From contig JAULSR010000002.1 in NCBI GenBank assembly GCA_030512295.1, positions 6,634,001 through 6,698,000 of the forward strand: a stretch of DNA of 64,000 nucleotides, read 5' to 3'. Within the stretch, counting starts at the first letter, position 1. Every line of letters starts with the position of its first letter. Below are positions 53,238 to 64,000 of the stretch, piece after piece. The translations under genes and the position numbers were made by a program. This DNA is from Bombardia bombarda. Taxonomy: Eukaryota; Ascomycota; Sordariomycetes; Sordariales; Lasiosphaeriaceae. The notes beneath the pieces were generated by a model. That model searched no databases. It was given only the letters and a program-made list of their open reading frames with translations, and was not told the DNA's origin.

Positions 53238-56200
53238 GGTTGCTGCCGGTTGATTTCTGTTGATGTTGCTACTGTTGTTGTTGATGATAATGCTGGCCTG
53301 TTGGATCGATGTTTGGAGCTCCCGGAACAGCAAGGTCGGACCCCGACTATTGTCCGCAATTGCTCCAGCCAAGGTGAAGCTCGGAGCCGAGGTGACGAGA
53401 TGTGGGGTTAGCCAATCACACGTCAGCGTTCAGAGACACATCCAAGCCCCGCATACGCCCTTAATAATTTGTGGTATCTGGCAACATCATCATCCCATCC
53501 GACTTCCAACTGCTGCGATTGATGCGCGTCATGTAACCCAAGCTGGACTGCATGTCAAACATGTTCTCGGTCACCAAAATAATAGTATTTCACAGTTCTC
53601 CTGTCCTTAACACAACAATCGTGGATATACACATCAGAAACGGAGGAGCAGACTGCCACATCGTTCAGGACGAGGGAGCACTACAGAGCCAAGACCAAGC
53701 TGGTGCATAAAAAACAATGTATTTATAGCTTAGAAATCTATATCAATACTCACAAAGCGCCGAATTCGTCATTCTATATGGCATATCGTGTGTTGTGGCA
53801 CAGCTCTCTCTTTTCCATGACCATACCTGGAAGGTGGAATTCTAGGTCTCTAAACCGATGATGGCGGTAGGAACTGACGTGAAATTGAAACCTAATTATC
53901 ATAGCACTAGGAGGAATATGGTTTTATGCAATCACCAGAGCTATAGAGTTGATATGATGTGCGAGACTCTCGTCTTTGCCGAGTTCGCTTTAGTACGATG
54001 GAAAGCAATTGTTAGGTATTGATTTAACTCGTGTGCCTCTAACTGGGTGGTTGTCACACACATCTTGACACAGCCATCCACTTTTATAGTAGTATTCCAC
54101 CACGGATACTGTTCTATATTTTTGTCTAGATCATTCGTGATGCTCTGGAAATTTCGAAACGTTATCTATCACTGACCAAGATTGCAAACGAGGTGCTTTA
54201 CGAGTACCTTAGGCATTGGTGATCTTGTGTATCTTTCTCCTCAATCATTGATCTCTACCTATATACTTTCTCTCTATGCCAGATACCTACACAGAACGAA
54301 TGGACTGTATTCGGCCCTGAACAAACATATATTATTCACTGCTGCTGGTGCTTAGCCTTGTGTCTTACCATATGGTACCTATTCCAGTGGCTCCCTCAAA
54401 ATCTTTCCCATCATACCATGTGTAAATTTGTACTTTTTCCAGCACTTTAATCCTACCTATCCTTACGAGATTATGTTGAGATATTTAAGAAATCCCTTGG
54501 GGGCTACTTGCAATATTTATGTATGTGGAAAGGTGTTGTATGTTATATACAAGCTATCCATGCCAATTTACTGCTAGACGCTGTTCCTGTCATATCATCC
54601 GTCTCTTAAAGTAACGTAAGTCGACTAGGTAGGTATTCAATACTGCAGACATGTTTAACTAGTCTACATCCTATAGTATTAGCTAATAGTTTTACGTTGG
54701 TAAATGATTAGGGGACCGGATTCTTTAGACAGCCACATTCAGCAATTCCTAAGAACCGGCGAGTGTAGTCTTCTGGCATTCGGTGTCAAGAGAGAAAGTA
54801 GCTAAATCGAAGAGATGTACTAAGTCTTGCATGAACATATATATTTGGGACCTCCATGGTAACACTTATGTACTTTGACCATGCTGTGGTGGTCATGTTA
54901 ATGTCCTCTTTACGGAAGCTGCGGATCAGCAATTTCTGATTCATGACTTGATCCAGACTCATGACATCTACACCACACAAAGAACATGCATAGACGCTTA
55001 TAGAAAGAAAATATCTCTTACAATAGTAATGATGTACATTATGAAGCTATGGAATCGTGGCAAGTGTGGTCATATCCAATGATAATAATAAGTCTCTTGG
55101 CGTGAGGAACACAGTATCGAAAACATGAAGATTGCTGGCAAGTTTGTTTAAGATGTGCTGACATGTCTTGGACAGCTGGACAGTATTCGAAACCTGACTG
55201 GATATGTTACGTGTAGCAGTTTCAGCCCTCCCAAGACGGAGTTACAAGTTGCGTTCCATCTTGGGTTTTAGGACAGTCGTAAATCCAGATGTCAGACTTG
55301 ATACGTGATGTCCAGTACGTAGGTCGTGAACAATGTAGTAAGTATATGTTCTGCCAGCATCAATCTGTTCTGTTCGTCTACAATCAAGAAAGCTTGGTAA
55401 CTGCAAGCCCCTTTCTCGTAAACCTTGATGGTAGTATGACCTGGAAAAAGGGATTACACGGTGCGCCGTCATCGTCGATTAGTGAGGAACACTGTGTTTT
55501 GGGCCGCAGACTGGTATCTAGTTCTATGATTTTGATCAGTTGAGGCTGGACGATTGAGGACGACCGACGAAGGTGCGGTGAGTCGGTGACCGGTCAGACT
55601 TAGTGTGAGGATTCTGAGTCCAAGCTTGTCACAGAGTCCTCGAACCAAGTTAGGTGACCATTAAAAGCCCGAAATAATCCCGCTCTGAATCCTCTGTGCA
55701 TGTCCGGGAATAGGTGTCAAAAAGATCACCATAAAACTCGATGGTTTTGCGCAGCAGGCAGACGTAGGGGAGGTCCTGACAAGCACCGCTCTGTTCCCCC
55801 CCCTCCTCATCGTGCCATTGATTATGGAGACGGAAGTCAGGCACCACGTGGCTGTGCTGTCCAATTGCCCGTGTGCGCTACTTACCAAAAAGAACAAGCC
55901 TACTGTGTAATTGACGAATGCAGACCATCACCTACACCGAGAAGAAAAACGCGATGGAAAATAATATAGAACCAGCCAAAAAAGAATTGCTAGAATCACC
56001 AGGCTTGCCCGGCAATCAGGGAGCCAAGTCTCCACTAGGTCTAGACCAGGAATCCGATCCAGCTCGGCACGGGCCTGGAACACGTTCCAACGACGAACCA
56101 AAAACGGATCAAGAGATGGGGCTAATCAGAAGGCATTAAGTTGACGAGCATGAAACTCGACCGTCACAGTATCGAATCCTATAAGGAGCCGCCCGTCGCT

Positions 56201-57830
56201 GTCGCCACCAGATTCTTTTTGGGCAACAGCGGGAACACTATGTCATATGTCATGGACATGGAATGATGGGCAGCTTACTGATGGAATGGAAAACGCCTCG
56301 CCTTCTCACCTTCCCTGCACAACGGGCTGTGGCCGGTTTGCACGCCCATCGAGGTCACCTTGGGCAAGCTTTGGTCACGTCGGTGGGGCTGTGGAAATGC
56401 GCCTCAAGGCACCAGAAGAGTGCCTTGTGGATAGTGCTGTAGGCCCCGACAGCATGAGCCGCAGAAATCGAATGGTTCGCTGCGACGGCATTGGCCATTG
56501 GCCATCTGGCTGATGGGCCTGCAATTCTGCCCACTACTCTGCCTGTGGACTCGTCCAGTCGCAGTGTCGCACCCCTCCTCACCATCCCGTTCCTGGGACT
56601 AGAATAAGCAACAACTGACGGCAGAGGCAGTGACGAGAGAGAGAAGGGTGGTGAGAAGGTGGAAGTCGGTCGTGTGCTACAAGACATTTATTCTACGAAT
56701 ACTCAGTACACTATTACCGGCAAACAAACACCGTCGAGCCTCCATCTTGCTGGGGTCTTACACTACAACCCCATGTCGCCGGGTCGCGCAGTCAAGGCTT
56801 GGACCCCTGTCCGTGGGTGGTGGTGGTGGTGGTGGTGGTGGTGGTTAGACAGCAGCTCAGCCATCATCGTGCCTCGACCATATCCGCTCGTCATTCAAGC
56901 TTAAGCCAGAAAACATCATAATACAACAGTAACTACAGCGCGGGGAATGCTACCGGCATCTGCCACCATGAGGCGGAATGGCTGGCTTTCTCTGTTGTCT
57001 GTCGATGCCTCCTGTTCCGCATGAATCTGCGGGAAACGGGCAGTAGGTCTAGAGGATCGGGGACTACCACAGTACCGAGTTGCAGGTTACCTCATATGCT
57101 TGCTCTCCTACACCATCGCGCATCGCAATTGTCTATCCGATGAGCTGCAATACCTTGGTCGGTACACTGTGAGAGACTGGAAACCATTAAGTGAGGTGTG
57201 ACCATTGCCTCGAAGCAACTCTTCTGCTTTAGGGCTGTTGGCTGCTTGGGACCCCTGTTCCCTGCGCTGCCTCCTTGCTCGCATCTTAAGCGCTCTCTAG
57301 ACCAGGCTCGGAAGTGCAGCCGTCTCTGCATCTCTCTGCGGACTCTGCGCCTCGCCCCCAATTTCCAGCCAAGGACCAGCTTCGTCGAGCCTTTACTGGC
57401 CAAAAGCAACTTGTCTTCCCCTTCATTCTTTCCGCATCACCTTGATGGATTTTGCTCTGCTTGACCTGGCCGAAATCCTCCTACGACTTATACCCAGGTA
57501 AAAACAAGCCGCTCACAGTCCCGCGCCCATTGTTGCTTGTTGGCAGGGGTTCCTTGTGAACGTCGATCTGATCCGCGGTTCCTGTCATTCCCCATCCCCC
57601 CTCCTCCTCCTCCCCCGCGCAGCCGCAGCCGCACCGTCCCCGTTTTCCATTTCCAGAAGACGATGAATGCCGCCGCCGACACTGTAGCAGCAGTCACACC
57701 TTACTGAGCTTTGGGAGTTGAGCACACCTTCACCTCTGCTCTCTTCTCCCTCATCCTTTTGGGTTGGCTCACCCCCTGGCCTTGTTATATACACCGCCGG
57801 GCTGCCTGATCCTTTCGTCTACCTACAAAC
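53238..57830. other. Long gene-poor region, AT-rich in its left half
   Basis: About 4.6 kb has no supportable gene. From about 53600 to 55700 the sequence is clearly richer in A and T than its surroundings, and open frames longer than 60 codons almost vanish. From about 55700 base composition returns to normal. A GGT run lies at about 56814-56845. The last 600 bp (57200-57830) is pyrimidine-rich and looks like promoter and leader of the C2H2 gene, with a CCTCCTCCTCC tract near 57600. Confidence 0.55.
56814..56845. repeat. GGT trinucleotide microsatellite
   Basis: A near-perfect run of about ten GGT units lies in intergenic sequence about 1 kb upstream of the C2H2 gene. Confidence 0.9.
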
Positions 57831-60800
57831 ATGTCTTCGACTTATACGCTGTACCCGTCGTCCTCCACGGTCGACAGTACCTCAGCCCGACAAGATCGAA
57901 TGAGCGAACCCCGCAACCTCCCGCCGCGCGAGAGTCAACACTACGTCCATCCCTCCACTCCCATCGCCGTCGATCGCTTGTCAGCCCTCTCGCCCCATCT
58001 TCGAAGCAATTCGGGTTCTCCTGCCGTCAACGTAGGCACTCCTGCCGAGTCTGTCTCCAATCTCAGTGTCAACTACCAGTCCAGCGAATACAGCGATTTT
58101 GACGACTTTCTTCGTTTCAACTTCAACAACTTCGAAGGGGGCTCACCGGCCTTCTTGGATCACGAATTTCCCCCACTGACAAGCAATGGGCTGTTGATCG
58201 ACCAGCAGATATTCCAAGCCACTGCTGATAGTAGTCACTATCTACCACAGAGTGCCGCCTATCTTCCATTGAGCCCCGACAAGACTCCTTCACTGCACAC
58301 GGCCTCGCCCAACGGCGAGAGGAAGGGAGTAGGTCGAGCCACATTCCCCAATCTCTCCCACGATTCAGTTGCGGTACCCGAGCTCGCCACTCTAGCAAAG
58401 GAATTCTCTACCTCGTTGGGAAGCAATCAACCTAGTTACCAGTTGACCCCAGACACCAGTGGTAGCGGGCGATCCAGCGACGACGGCCTTGCCCCGGCTG
58501 CTGTCGTTATGCCTGGTCAAAGTCCCCGAGTCACCGTTTCGGAATGGGAAAAGGGCGATGTCGGCATTCCATACGACGTGGATACCGAGCACCAGCAGCA
58601 GCAGCAGCCCATGTTTACCTCTGTCACCACACACGATGATGATGGCGAGCACTCGGACCCTGGTGCTTCTTTCTTCATTCCTGCCCGCGATGATCTCGGT
58701 CAATGGGTACCGAGCCAGGGTACCGGCCAAGGTGGCCTGGATCCTACCAATCGGCCATCCACCGAGGTGCCGAGCGTGAATGAGCAAGCCAACCAGCGGA
58801 AATCAGATGAAAGGAGAGAGGAAGTCGGTAAATGGATTCGTCACCAACTCGACAGCAGCGGTCCTCCTCCCGAGGCGCCACATGTACAACCCAACGATGG
58901 CGACGATAACATACCGCAGCGGGAGTTCACGTTGGGTGACGAGACCGAAAACAGATATGTCTCTGGGCAAACATACTATAAGGAAAACGGTAGCGGCGAG
59001 GTGACCCAGAGAGATATAGAGCTGATGCACAGCAATCGCAATTGGGGTCCTGCTCCTGTCCTCTTCTCCATCTCCAACGGCCGCCATCAGCCACAGACGT
59101 CGCAGGCTGCCATGGAGAGGATGGAGAAGATGTACAGAGATACCGATTCAGTTGTTTCAAGAGCAGCTACCTGGGGGACGCGGCGTCGTAGTCTGCCTAG
59201 TGTATCAGACATGGATATCGAGGGCATCACCAGTGGAAGCTTCTTGAAGAAATTAACTTTGAAGGGAGACGCTCGGCGACCTAGTCTTCTTGGGAATTTG
59301 CGAGGCATGGTCAGGAGGCCAAGTGCGGCCGCCTTTAACAAACGAAGCAGAGCTGAGAACGACGACGATGCCTCCGGTTCGTCCGAATCCTTGCCTGACC
59401 GCAGAGAAAGTCAGACTAGCCTTGCTCCTCCAGCACGCACATCGAGCTGGAACAAGAAACAGAGTGTCCCGAGCATCAATACCGCCTTCGTCGCCATGGC
59501 GCACAACATGGCATCCATTGGTGCCACTCATGCTAGGAGCGGCTCCATCAGTGCAACACCCATCACCTCGCCCAAGAGTCCGAATACGCTCTCTCTGAGT
59601 GTAAAGAACCCGCTGAATCGCATGCGAAGCAAGTCGGATGTGACCAAAATGCAAGCCACTGGCCTCGCCGACTTGTGGAAGAGGAGTGGCGGTCCTCCAG
59701 TGGCATCTCTTGCGAAGCCCACCACCAACGCAGCTGAGGCCGATGACGATGAAGACGACGAGGACGACATGTTTGACGATTCAGACATGAAGGCTGATGC
59801 CGACAAGATCATCGAGGATATCACGCCCAACCTTGACGGATTTCGGCAGCATGTCTTGAAACTAAATCCCCAACTGGCTCATACCAATGCCTACCTGGTT
59901 GACCGTATTGCCTATCAGCAGATTGTTCGTTATAAGCACCTCCTCAATCTGAAAGTGAGGCATCTGAGTGCTGTCGCGAACGGAAGATGTTCTTGCGGAG
60001 CCTTGTGTATGGAGTCGGGCGGTTCTGCAAACCCAATCGACCCCAGGGGAGATGTTCGTAGTCTCGATCCTTTATCTGCAAGATATGATGGCTCGGACGG
60101 GGATGTCACACCGATGGAAGGAATGATCAACCCAGACAGTTTCCCAGCCGATATTCCGATGCCCCCAACAACCAGCCTGCCTGCAGAAATCGAGTGCCAG
60201 CTATGTTTCCAGCCAAAGAAGTTCCAAAAACCATCCGACTGGACCAAGCACGTCCATGAAGATGTCCAACCTTTCACCTGCACCTGGGACCGTTGCAGAG
60301 AACCCAAGATGTTTAAGAGAAAGGCCGACTGGGTGCGCCATGAGAATGAGGGCCATCGCCATCTCGAGTGGTGGACATGTGACGTCGAGGATTGCCGCCA
60401 CGTGTGCTACCGCCGTGATAACTTTCTCCAACACCTCGTGCGTGAACACAAGTTCACAGAGCCCAAGGTCAAGACAAAAGCTGCGGTCAAGCGCGCCGGC
60501 AACCTGGATCCGACGTGGGTGAGGGTGGAACAGTGTCACGAGGAAACGAAACTGTTGCCCTCTGATGAGCTTTGCCGATTCTGTGACAAGTCGTTCCCGA
60601 CCTGGAAGAAATTGACGGTTCACTTAGCAAAACACATGGAGCAGATCAGCCTACCGATTCTCATGCTCGTCGCAAAGAAGGATCTCGAGGCCGACACCAT
60701 CATCAGCCCGGTTCAGGAGCCACCACCCCGGCAGTTCCCAGCCGCATTTACGCCAACGTCAATCAAACGGGAGCCCCATCCGTTCGACCCGTCCCCAACC

Positions 60801-61388
60801 GGCTCCCACGCACCCATGGCCGGCCTCCACCACGGGCCAATGGCATACTCACACGGGCGGCCTTCACACCACCACCATCACCACCAACAACAACAGCAGC
60901 CATACATGTATTCCATCGTCCCCAACGGCTACCAACCAGCCCTCTACAACACGGGCTACGAGAATATCTCTCAGAGCATGGTCCCCTCGCCAATGACCAT
61001 CCAGACAGTCGGCCATGTCGGCAACCACAGCCACGGTGGCTTCACAGCCCTCAACGCCCACCACCAGCAGGCGTACGCGGCGGGCTTGGCGTCTACCCTG
61101 CCCGTGACCACGGCCGGCCTGTACATGACGCCGTACATGGCAGTGACGGCGTCGGATGTCGAGCCGTTCCCCGTCTTGCCGATGAACGCGCTGGGACTGC
61201 AGGATGCAACTGGCGGCGGCGGCGGCGGCGGCATGTCTTATAATGGCAACAGCATGATGGATCCCCACAGCGCCGGACCGGAGCAGTTTACACCGCAGCA
61301 GCAGCCGCATGGCTCTGTATCTCCTTTTGCCCACTCGCCACAGCCGCAGGTTCATCAGGGACATGGGCAGCAGGGGTTTTACGGATGA
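57831..61388 (+). CDS. Large C2H2 zinc-finger protein
   Basis: This is a single-exon gene of 1185 residues and probably a nuclear regulator. Residues 1-780 are mostly disordered and Ser/Pro-rich, with an SSEYSDFDDFLRFNF acidic-aromatic patch (about 85-100) that could activate transcription, and an acidic DDDEDDEDDMFDDSD run (about 640-655). The zinc-finger region spans about 789-935: a finger starting ECQLCF, then FTCTWDRC with WVRHENEGH, then WTCDVEDC with FLQHLVREH, and a last one starting LCRFCDKSF and ending HLAKH. A Cys cluster (RCSCGALC, about 720) precedes it. The C-terminus has a His/Gln run (about 1010-1025) and a Gly run. ATG 57831 is preceded by a long CT-rich leader. I cannot name an orthologue or target genes. 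Confidence 0.85.
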   Translation: MSSTYTLYPSSSTVDSTSARQDRMSEPRNLPPRESQHYVHPSTPIAVDRLSALSPHLRSNSGSPAVNVGTPAESVSNLSVNYQSSEYSDFDDFLRFNFNNFEGGSPAFLDHEFPPLTSNGLLIDQQIFQATADSSHYLPQSAAYLPLSPDKTPSLHTASPNGERKGVGRATFPNLSHDSVAVPELATLAKEFSTSLGSNQPSYQLTPDTSGSGRSSDDGLAPAAVVMPGQSPRVTVSEWEKGDVGIPYDVDTEHQQQQQPMFTSVTTHDDDGEHSDPGASFFIPARDDLGQWVPSQGTGQGGLDPTNRPSTEVPSVNEQANQRKSDERREEVGKWIRHQLDSSGPPPEAPHVQPNDGDDNIPQREFTLGDETENRYVSGQTYYKENGSGEVTQRDIELMHSNRNWGPAPVLFSISNGRHQPQTSQAAMERMEKMYRDTDSVVSRAATWGTRRRSLPSVSDMDIEGITSGSFLKKLTLKGDARRPSLLGNLRGMVRRPSAAAFNKRSRAENDDDASGSSESLPDRRESQTSLAPPARTSSWNKKQSVPSINTAFVAMAHNMASIGATHARSGSISATPITSPKSPNTLSLSVKNPLNRMRSKSDVTKMQATGLADLWKRSGGPPVASLAKPTTNAAEADDDEDDEDDMFDDSDMKADADKIIEDITPNLDGFRQHVLKLNPQLAHTNAYLVDRIAYQQIVRYKHLLNLKVRHLSAVANGRCSCGALCMESGGSANPIDPRGDVRSLDPLSARYDGSDGDVTPMEGMINPDSFPADIPMPPTTSLPAEIECQLCFQPKKFQKPSDWTKHVHEDVQPFTCTWDRCREPKMFKRKADWVRHENEGHRHLEWWTCDVEDCRHVCYRRDNFLQHLVREHKFTEPKVKTKAAVKRAGNLDPTWVRVEQCHEETKLLPSDELCRFCDKSFPTWKKLTVHLAKHMEQISLPILMLVAKKDLEADTIISPVQEPPPRQFPAAFTPTSIKREPHPFDPSPTGSHAPMAGLHHGPMAYSHGRPSHHHHHHQQQQQPYMYSIVPNGYQPALYNTGYENISQSMVPSPMTIQTVGHVGNHSHGGFTALNAHHQQAYAAGLASTLPVTTAGLYMTPYMAVTASDVEPFPVLPMNALGLQDATGGGGGGGMSYNGNSMMDPHSAGPEQFTPQQQPHGSVSPFAHSPQPQVHQGHGQQGFYG

Positions 61389-64000
61389 GATAGGGGTGAG
61401 AGAAATTACCTACTGTCTTGGTTTTGTGGTCGTTGTGCTTGCTTGAATATTCTTTGATACCCACACCTCCTTGCACATTTATCTCCCGAGTACCTTACCC
61501 AGTCAGCCGCTAACTACACTTGTGTGTCTGTTTGCATGTCTACGTCTGCCAATCCGTCCACCACTATCTTTCTCCATTCGCCTAGGTTTTTTTTTTTTTT
61601 TTTTTGTTACTGGGTTGATTCTGTTTGTTTCCACTTTCTTTGCCCTTTCCCTTTGGGAGGACGTTACTTCCATCTGATTTGATAACGAGGGGGGGATGTG
61701 ATGCTATGTGCTCAACGAGGGTGGTGTAGACAGGACAGGGTGTGGTGTTGATGTTCATGTGGGATAGCTGTTCCATTTCTTCTCTGTGTGAATGATGATT
61801 GTTTGGTATGTGTACGAGCAATATCGGATGGGTATCTTCTTCTTGTTTCTTTCTTTATCTCTCTCTTGTTATGATCCGCCTGTTTGGTTAGGAGGGGCGT
61901 TGCGCGAGCTAGGGGGCGGATTGATTTGGATACACGACGACCGGCTCTCTTCCCTCCTCTTCGCACCTTGATCAAGAAGGACTTTCATGTTGTTATCCGT
62001 TGCGGAGTTCGGGTTTTCTTCTTTTCATTTGTTGGGCAATATTGTCGTTATCCGGGTAACTGTCGGCGTACTGAATGGTAGACTTGAATGACAGCTTTGT
62101 TCCTTTTCACGCAGCCAGGACTTGACTACGCTGTACCATCCAGTTGGTAAGCATAGCATGCCAGTACTGTCATTAATGGGATATAATGGTAGGTATGGAT
62201 CGCTTCTATGCATTATGACGCACGGACGGCGTGTTGTCGGTAAGCATGATCATTTGTGACAACCGCCTCGGCTTGTTGTCCCTCCCATTTACTCACTGGA
62301 TCATAGCAGCTCATCCGAAAAATGTCTCTCGATTCCTTTTGTAAATAACACTTAATTGTATAGACTCTAGGAGGTTCATTCCATTCCTCGGAAAGACATG
62401 CCGAAATTTCTTGACTGTGCCACTTCAAGGGCCCTCAAAGGGGGCTCAAAGGGGGCTGACTGGCTGACCGGGCCCCCTTTTGGACTGGCGTAGCTTGTGT
62501 TTTTGCCTGAAACCTGACGCATTCGGGTGCTTCGCGGGTTTGACCGTGGCCCACAAGGTGGAGGAGAGGTCAAGGGTGCTTGCTGGTCCATGACTTGGTT
62601 CTATTTGGGGTTCGCCGCTGTCTTTAATAATTACTGCTGTTTAAAGAAGTTGTCCAAACTTTTGCTTTATGGTAATTCTCCCCTTTCCTTGTTAGCCTGA
62701 CTTTGGCAGAACTTTAATCGTCATCAACACCTACGAGATGCGACGGGGTGTACCCAAAATAGGTGGGAGCTCAGCCCAGATGGAGGCTCGTGCGCAACGG
62801 CGTAACGGCGCTGTTGCAGGGGCGGATTTAAAGTTTCGCTCGTGCAGCAGGTAGGTGCAGCCAAACAGGTTCCCGGGCTTCGCACATCAAGCATCTGTCA
62901 AAAGGAAACGTTAAATACTTAGGTACCTAGCTTGGATGATGATGCATTTACCTACCTTGAGTGGATTCACAAGTCGAAAGGCTCTCCTACTAGGTACGGA
63001 AGTAGATCTTGGATTTTAGCCGTCAGATCTCGAGAGGCAATCTTTGATACCAATAACCAGGAATTTGGCGCTTTTACGATAGATTTCCTTTTCCTTTCTC
63101 TGGGCCAAGTTTCACACAGCCCAAAGAGACCCCAGATAGCGCGCTCGCTAAAAAGCTGGGAACCTCACAGCCAATAGAAAGCCGCCCAAGCTCACCTTGG
63201 CTGGGATGTCATTCGGCAGCCCCTTGGGCCCTTTCATCCACTACTGTTTCAGATGTCCCTCTCGGGAGGCCCGTCCTTGAACGACGTGGAACCCCAAGAC
63301 GACCACCCCTCGATGTCAGCGACAGGAGGTCATATCGACCCCACAACATCTTGACCTTGAAAGGGCTTCACTGGCTTGCGATGGCCCTCCAGTGGCCCAG
63401 TCTTGTCTTGGCCTTTCAAGTCTCGTCCCCCGATGCTCACGCTCGAGCGATGGACTGGCCTGGAGATCACCGTTTGGTCCCATCCATGTTCATCCCTGCT
63501 TAACAAATGAGTGGCGAGAACCCGTGTCATTCGTCAATTGTTGGAAACCTCCCAGTCATGGTCCTGGTTCGGTTTGCTTCTTGGGTGAAGCTAGTAGCCT
63601 CCATTTTCATCCCCTCTCTCCTCCTCCACTCCACCAAGCGCTGGTATCGTCACCTCGAACCAGTCCATTCGTTTCACATACCCGCTGGGTCCCATTTTCT
63701 TCTTTGCCCACTGACAGTCCTTTGATTCTCACCTTGCTCTTCCTGGCCTAGGAGCAGTACCTTCGTTCAACCTTTGCGGGCTGTTGCTCTCTTTTCATCA
63801 GCACCATCACCTTCTTTGTGATCTTGTCTGGGCACATACTGCTCAATATCTTTCAAGAGCAGCGTTCCTTTCTTTCTAGGGGCAACTTGTTGCTTTCCTT
63901 CTTTTTATTCCATTCGTTCCAGGTCGATCCTCGGTCACATTGTTGAGGGACATTGATTGTCTCTGCCCCGCGCTTTTACTTGCTGCTCTTTTTTTGTTCA
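61389..64000. other. Intergenic region to right edge, probably leader of an off-window gene
   Basis: It begins with the 3' flank of the C2H2 gene, including a run of 19 T (61587-61605). A GGGCCC/CTCAAAGGGGG array with hairpin potential lies near 62428-62480. The last 400 bp (63600-64000) is markedly pyrimidine-rich, as in leaders of highly expressed fungal genes, so a plus-strand gene may start beyond the edge. No complete gene is seen. Confidence 0.5.
61587..61605 (+). repeat. Poly-T run (19 nt)
   Basis: This is a homopolymer run about 200 bp after the C2H2 stop codon. It is prone to length error in sequencing. Confidence 0.95.

Noticed and set aside
1..64000. Secondary-metabolite, toxin, CRISPR, viral or mobile gene cluster
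   Set aside because: No synthase, transposase, integrase, reverse transcriptase, capsid or Cas-like domain was seen on either strand; the genes are housekeeping and regulatory.

Overview
The window is nuclear DNA of a filamentous ascomycete, most likely a Sordariomycete. The evidence is short GT-AG introns (about 50-160 bp, one GC-AG), CT-rich leaders, a Zn2Cys6 regulator, a HapC-type CCAAT-binding subunit, an RMD5-type GID ligase, an STB6-type protein, and frequent TAGGTA/TACCTA motifs between genes. I could reconstruct nineteen protein genes and one weaker candidate. I saw no convincing tRNA, rRNA, CRISPR array, intact transposon or secondary-metabolite cluster.

Layout: 2.4-5.5 kb holds a Zn2Cys6 transcription factor (+). 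6.7-8.1 kb is a WDR89-like WD40 protein (-), divergent from HRD3/SEL1L (8.8-11.5 kb, +). 12.4-13.6 kb is the recombination mediator Sfr1/Mei5 (+). 15.1-15.9 kb is an RCR-type membrane protein with two PPxY motifs (+). 16.6-17.5 kb is an unrecognised fungal protein (-), divergent from alanyl-tRNA synthetase (18.0-21.6 kb, +). 22.1-23.8 kb is an NDUFAF7/MidA methyltransferase (-). 26.2-27.5 kb is a UPF0658 Golgi membrane protein (+). 30.1-31.5 kb is RMD5/GID2 (-), divergent from STB6 (32.9-35.8 kb, +). 36.2-37.8 kb is the PP2A methylesterase PPE1 (-). 38.7-40.1 kb is an atypical bZIP factor (-). 43.0-45.2 kb is RRN3 (-). 46.7-47.7 kb is HAP3/HapC (-). 51.0-53.2 kb is a compact trio: prefoldin 2 (-), CMC2 (+) and a TMEM14/UPF0136 protein (-). 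57.8-61.4 kb is a large single-exon C2H2 zinc-finger protein (+).

The genes are unrelated housekeeping and regulatory loci, not a pathway cluster. Themes recur only loosely: protein quality control (HRD3, RMD5, prefoldin 2, possible Rsp5 ligands in the RCR protein), mitochondrial biogenesis (CMC2, NDUFAF7, a possible mitochondrial isoform of alanyl-tRNA synthetase) and transcription (RRN3, HAP3, STB6, bZIP, Zn2Cys6, C2H2).

The most interesting non-coding signal is a small dispersed repeat of about 185 bp. It is present in three clear direct-orientation copies (11.86, 13.91 and 23.98 kb) and one decayed copy (28.70 kb). Each has a 59-62 bp core bounded by CTGTTA and TAACAG (or a one-base variant). 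The 53.6-55.7 kb stretch is an AT-rich gene desert.
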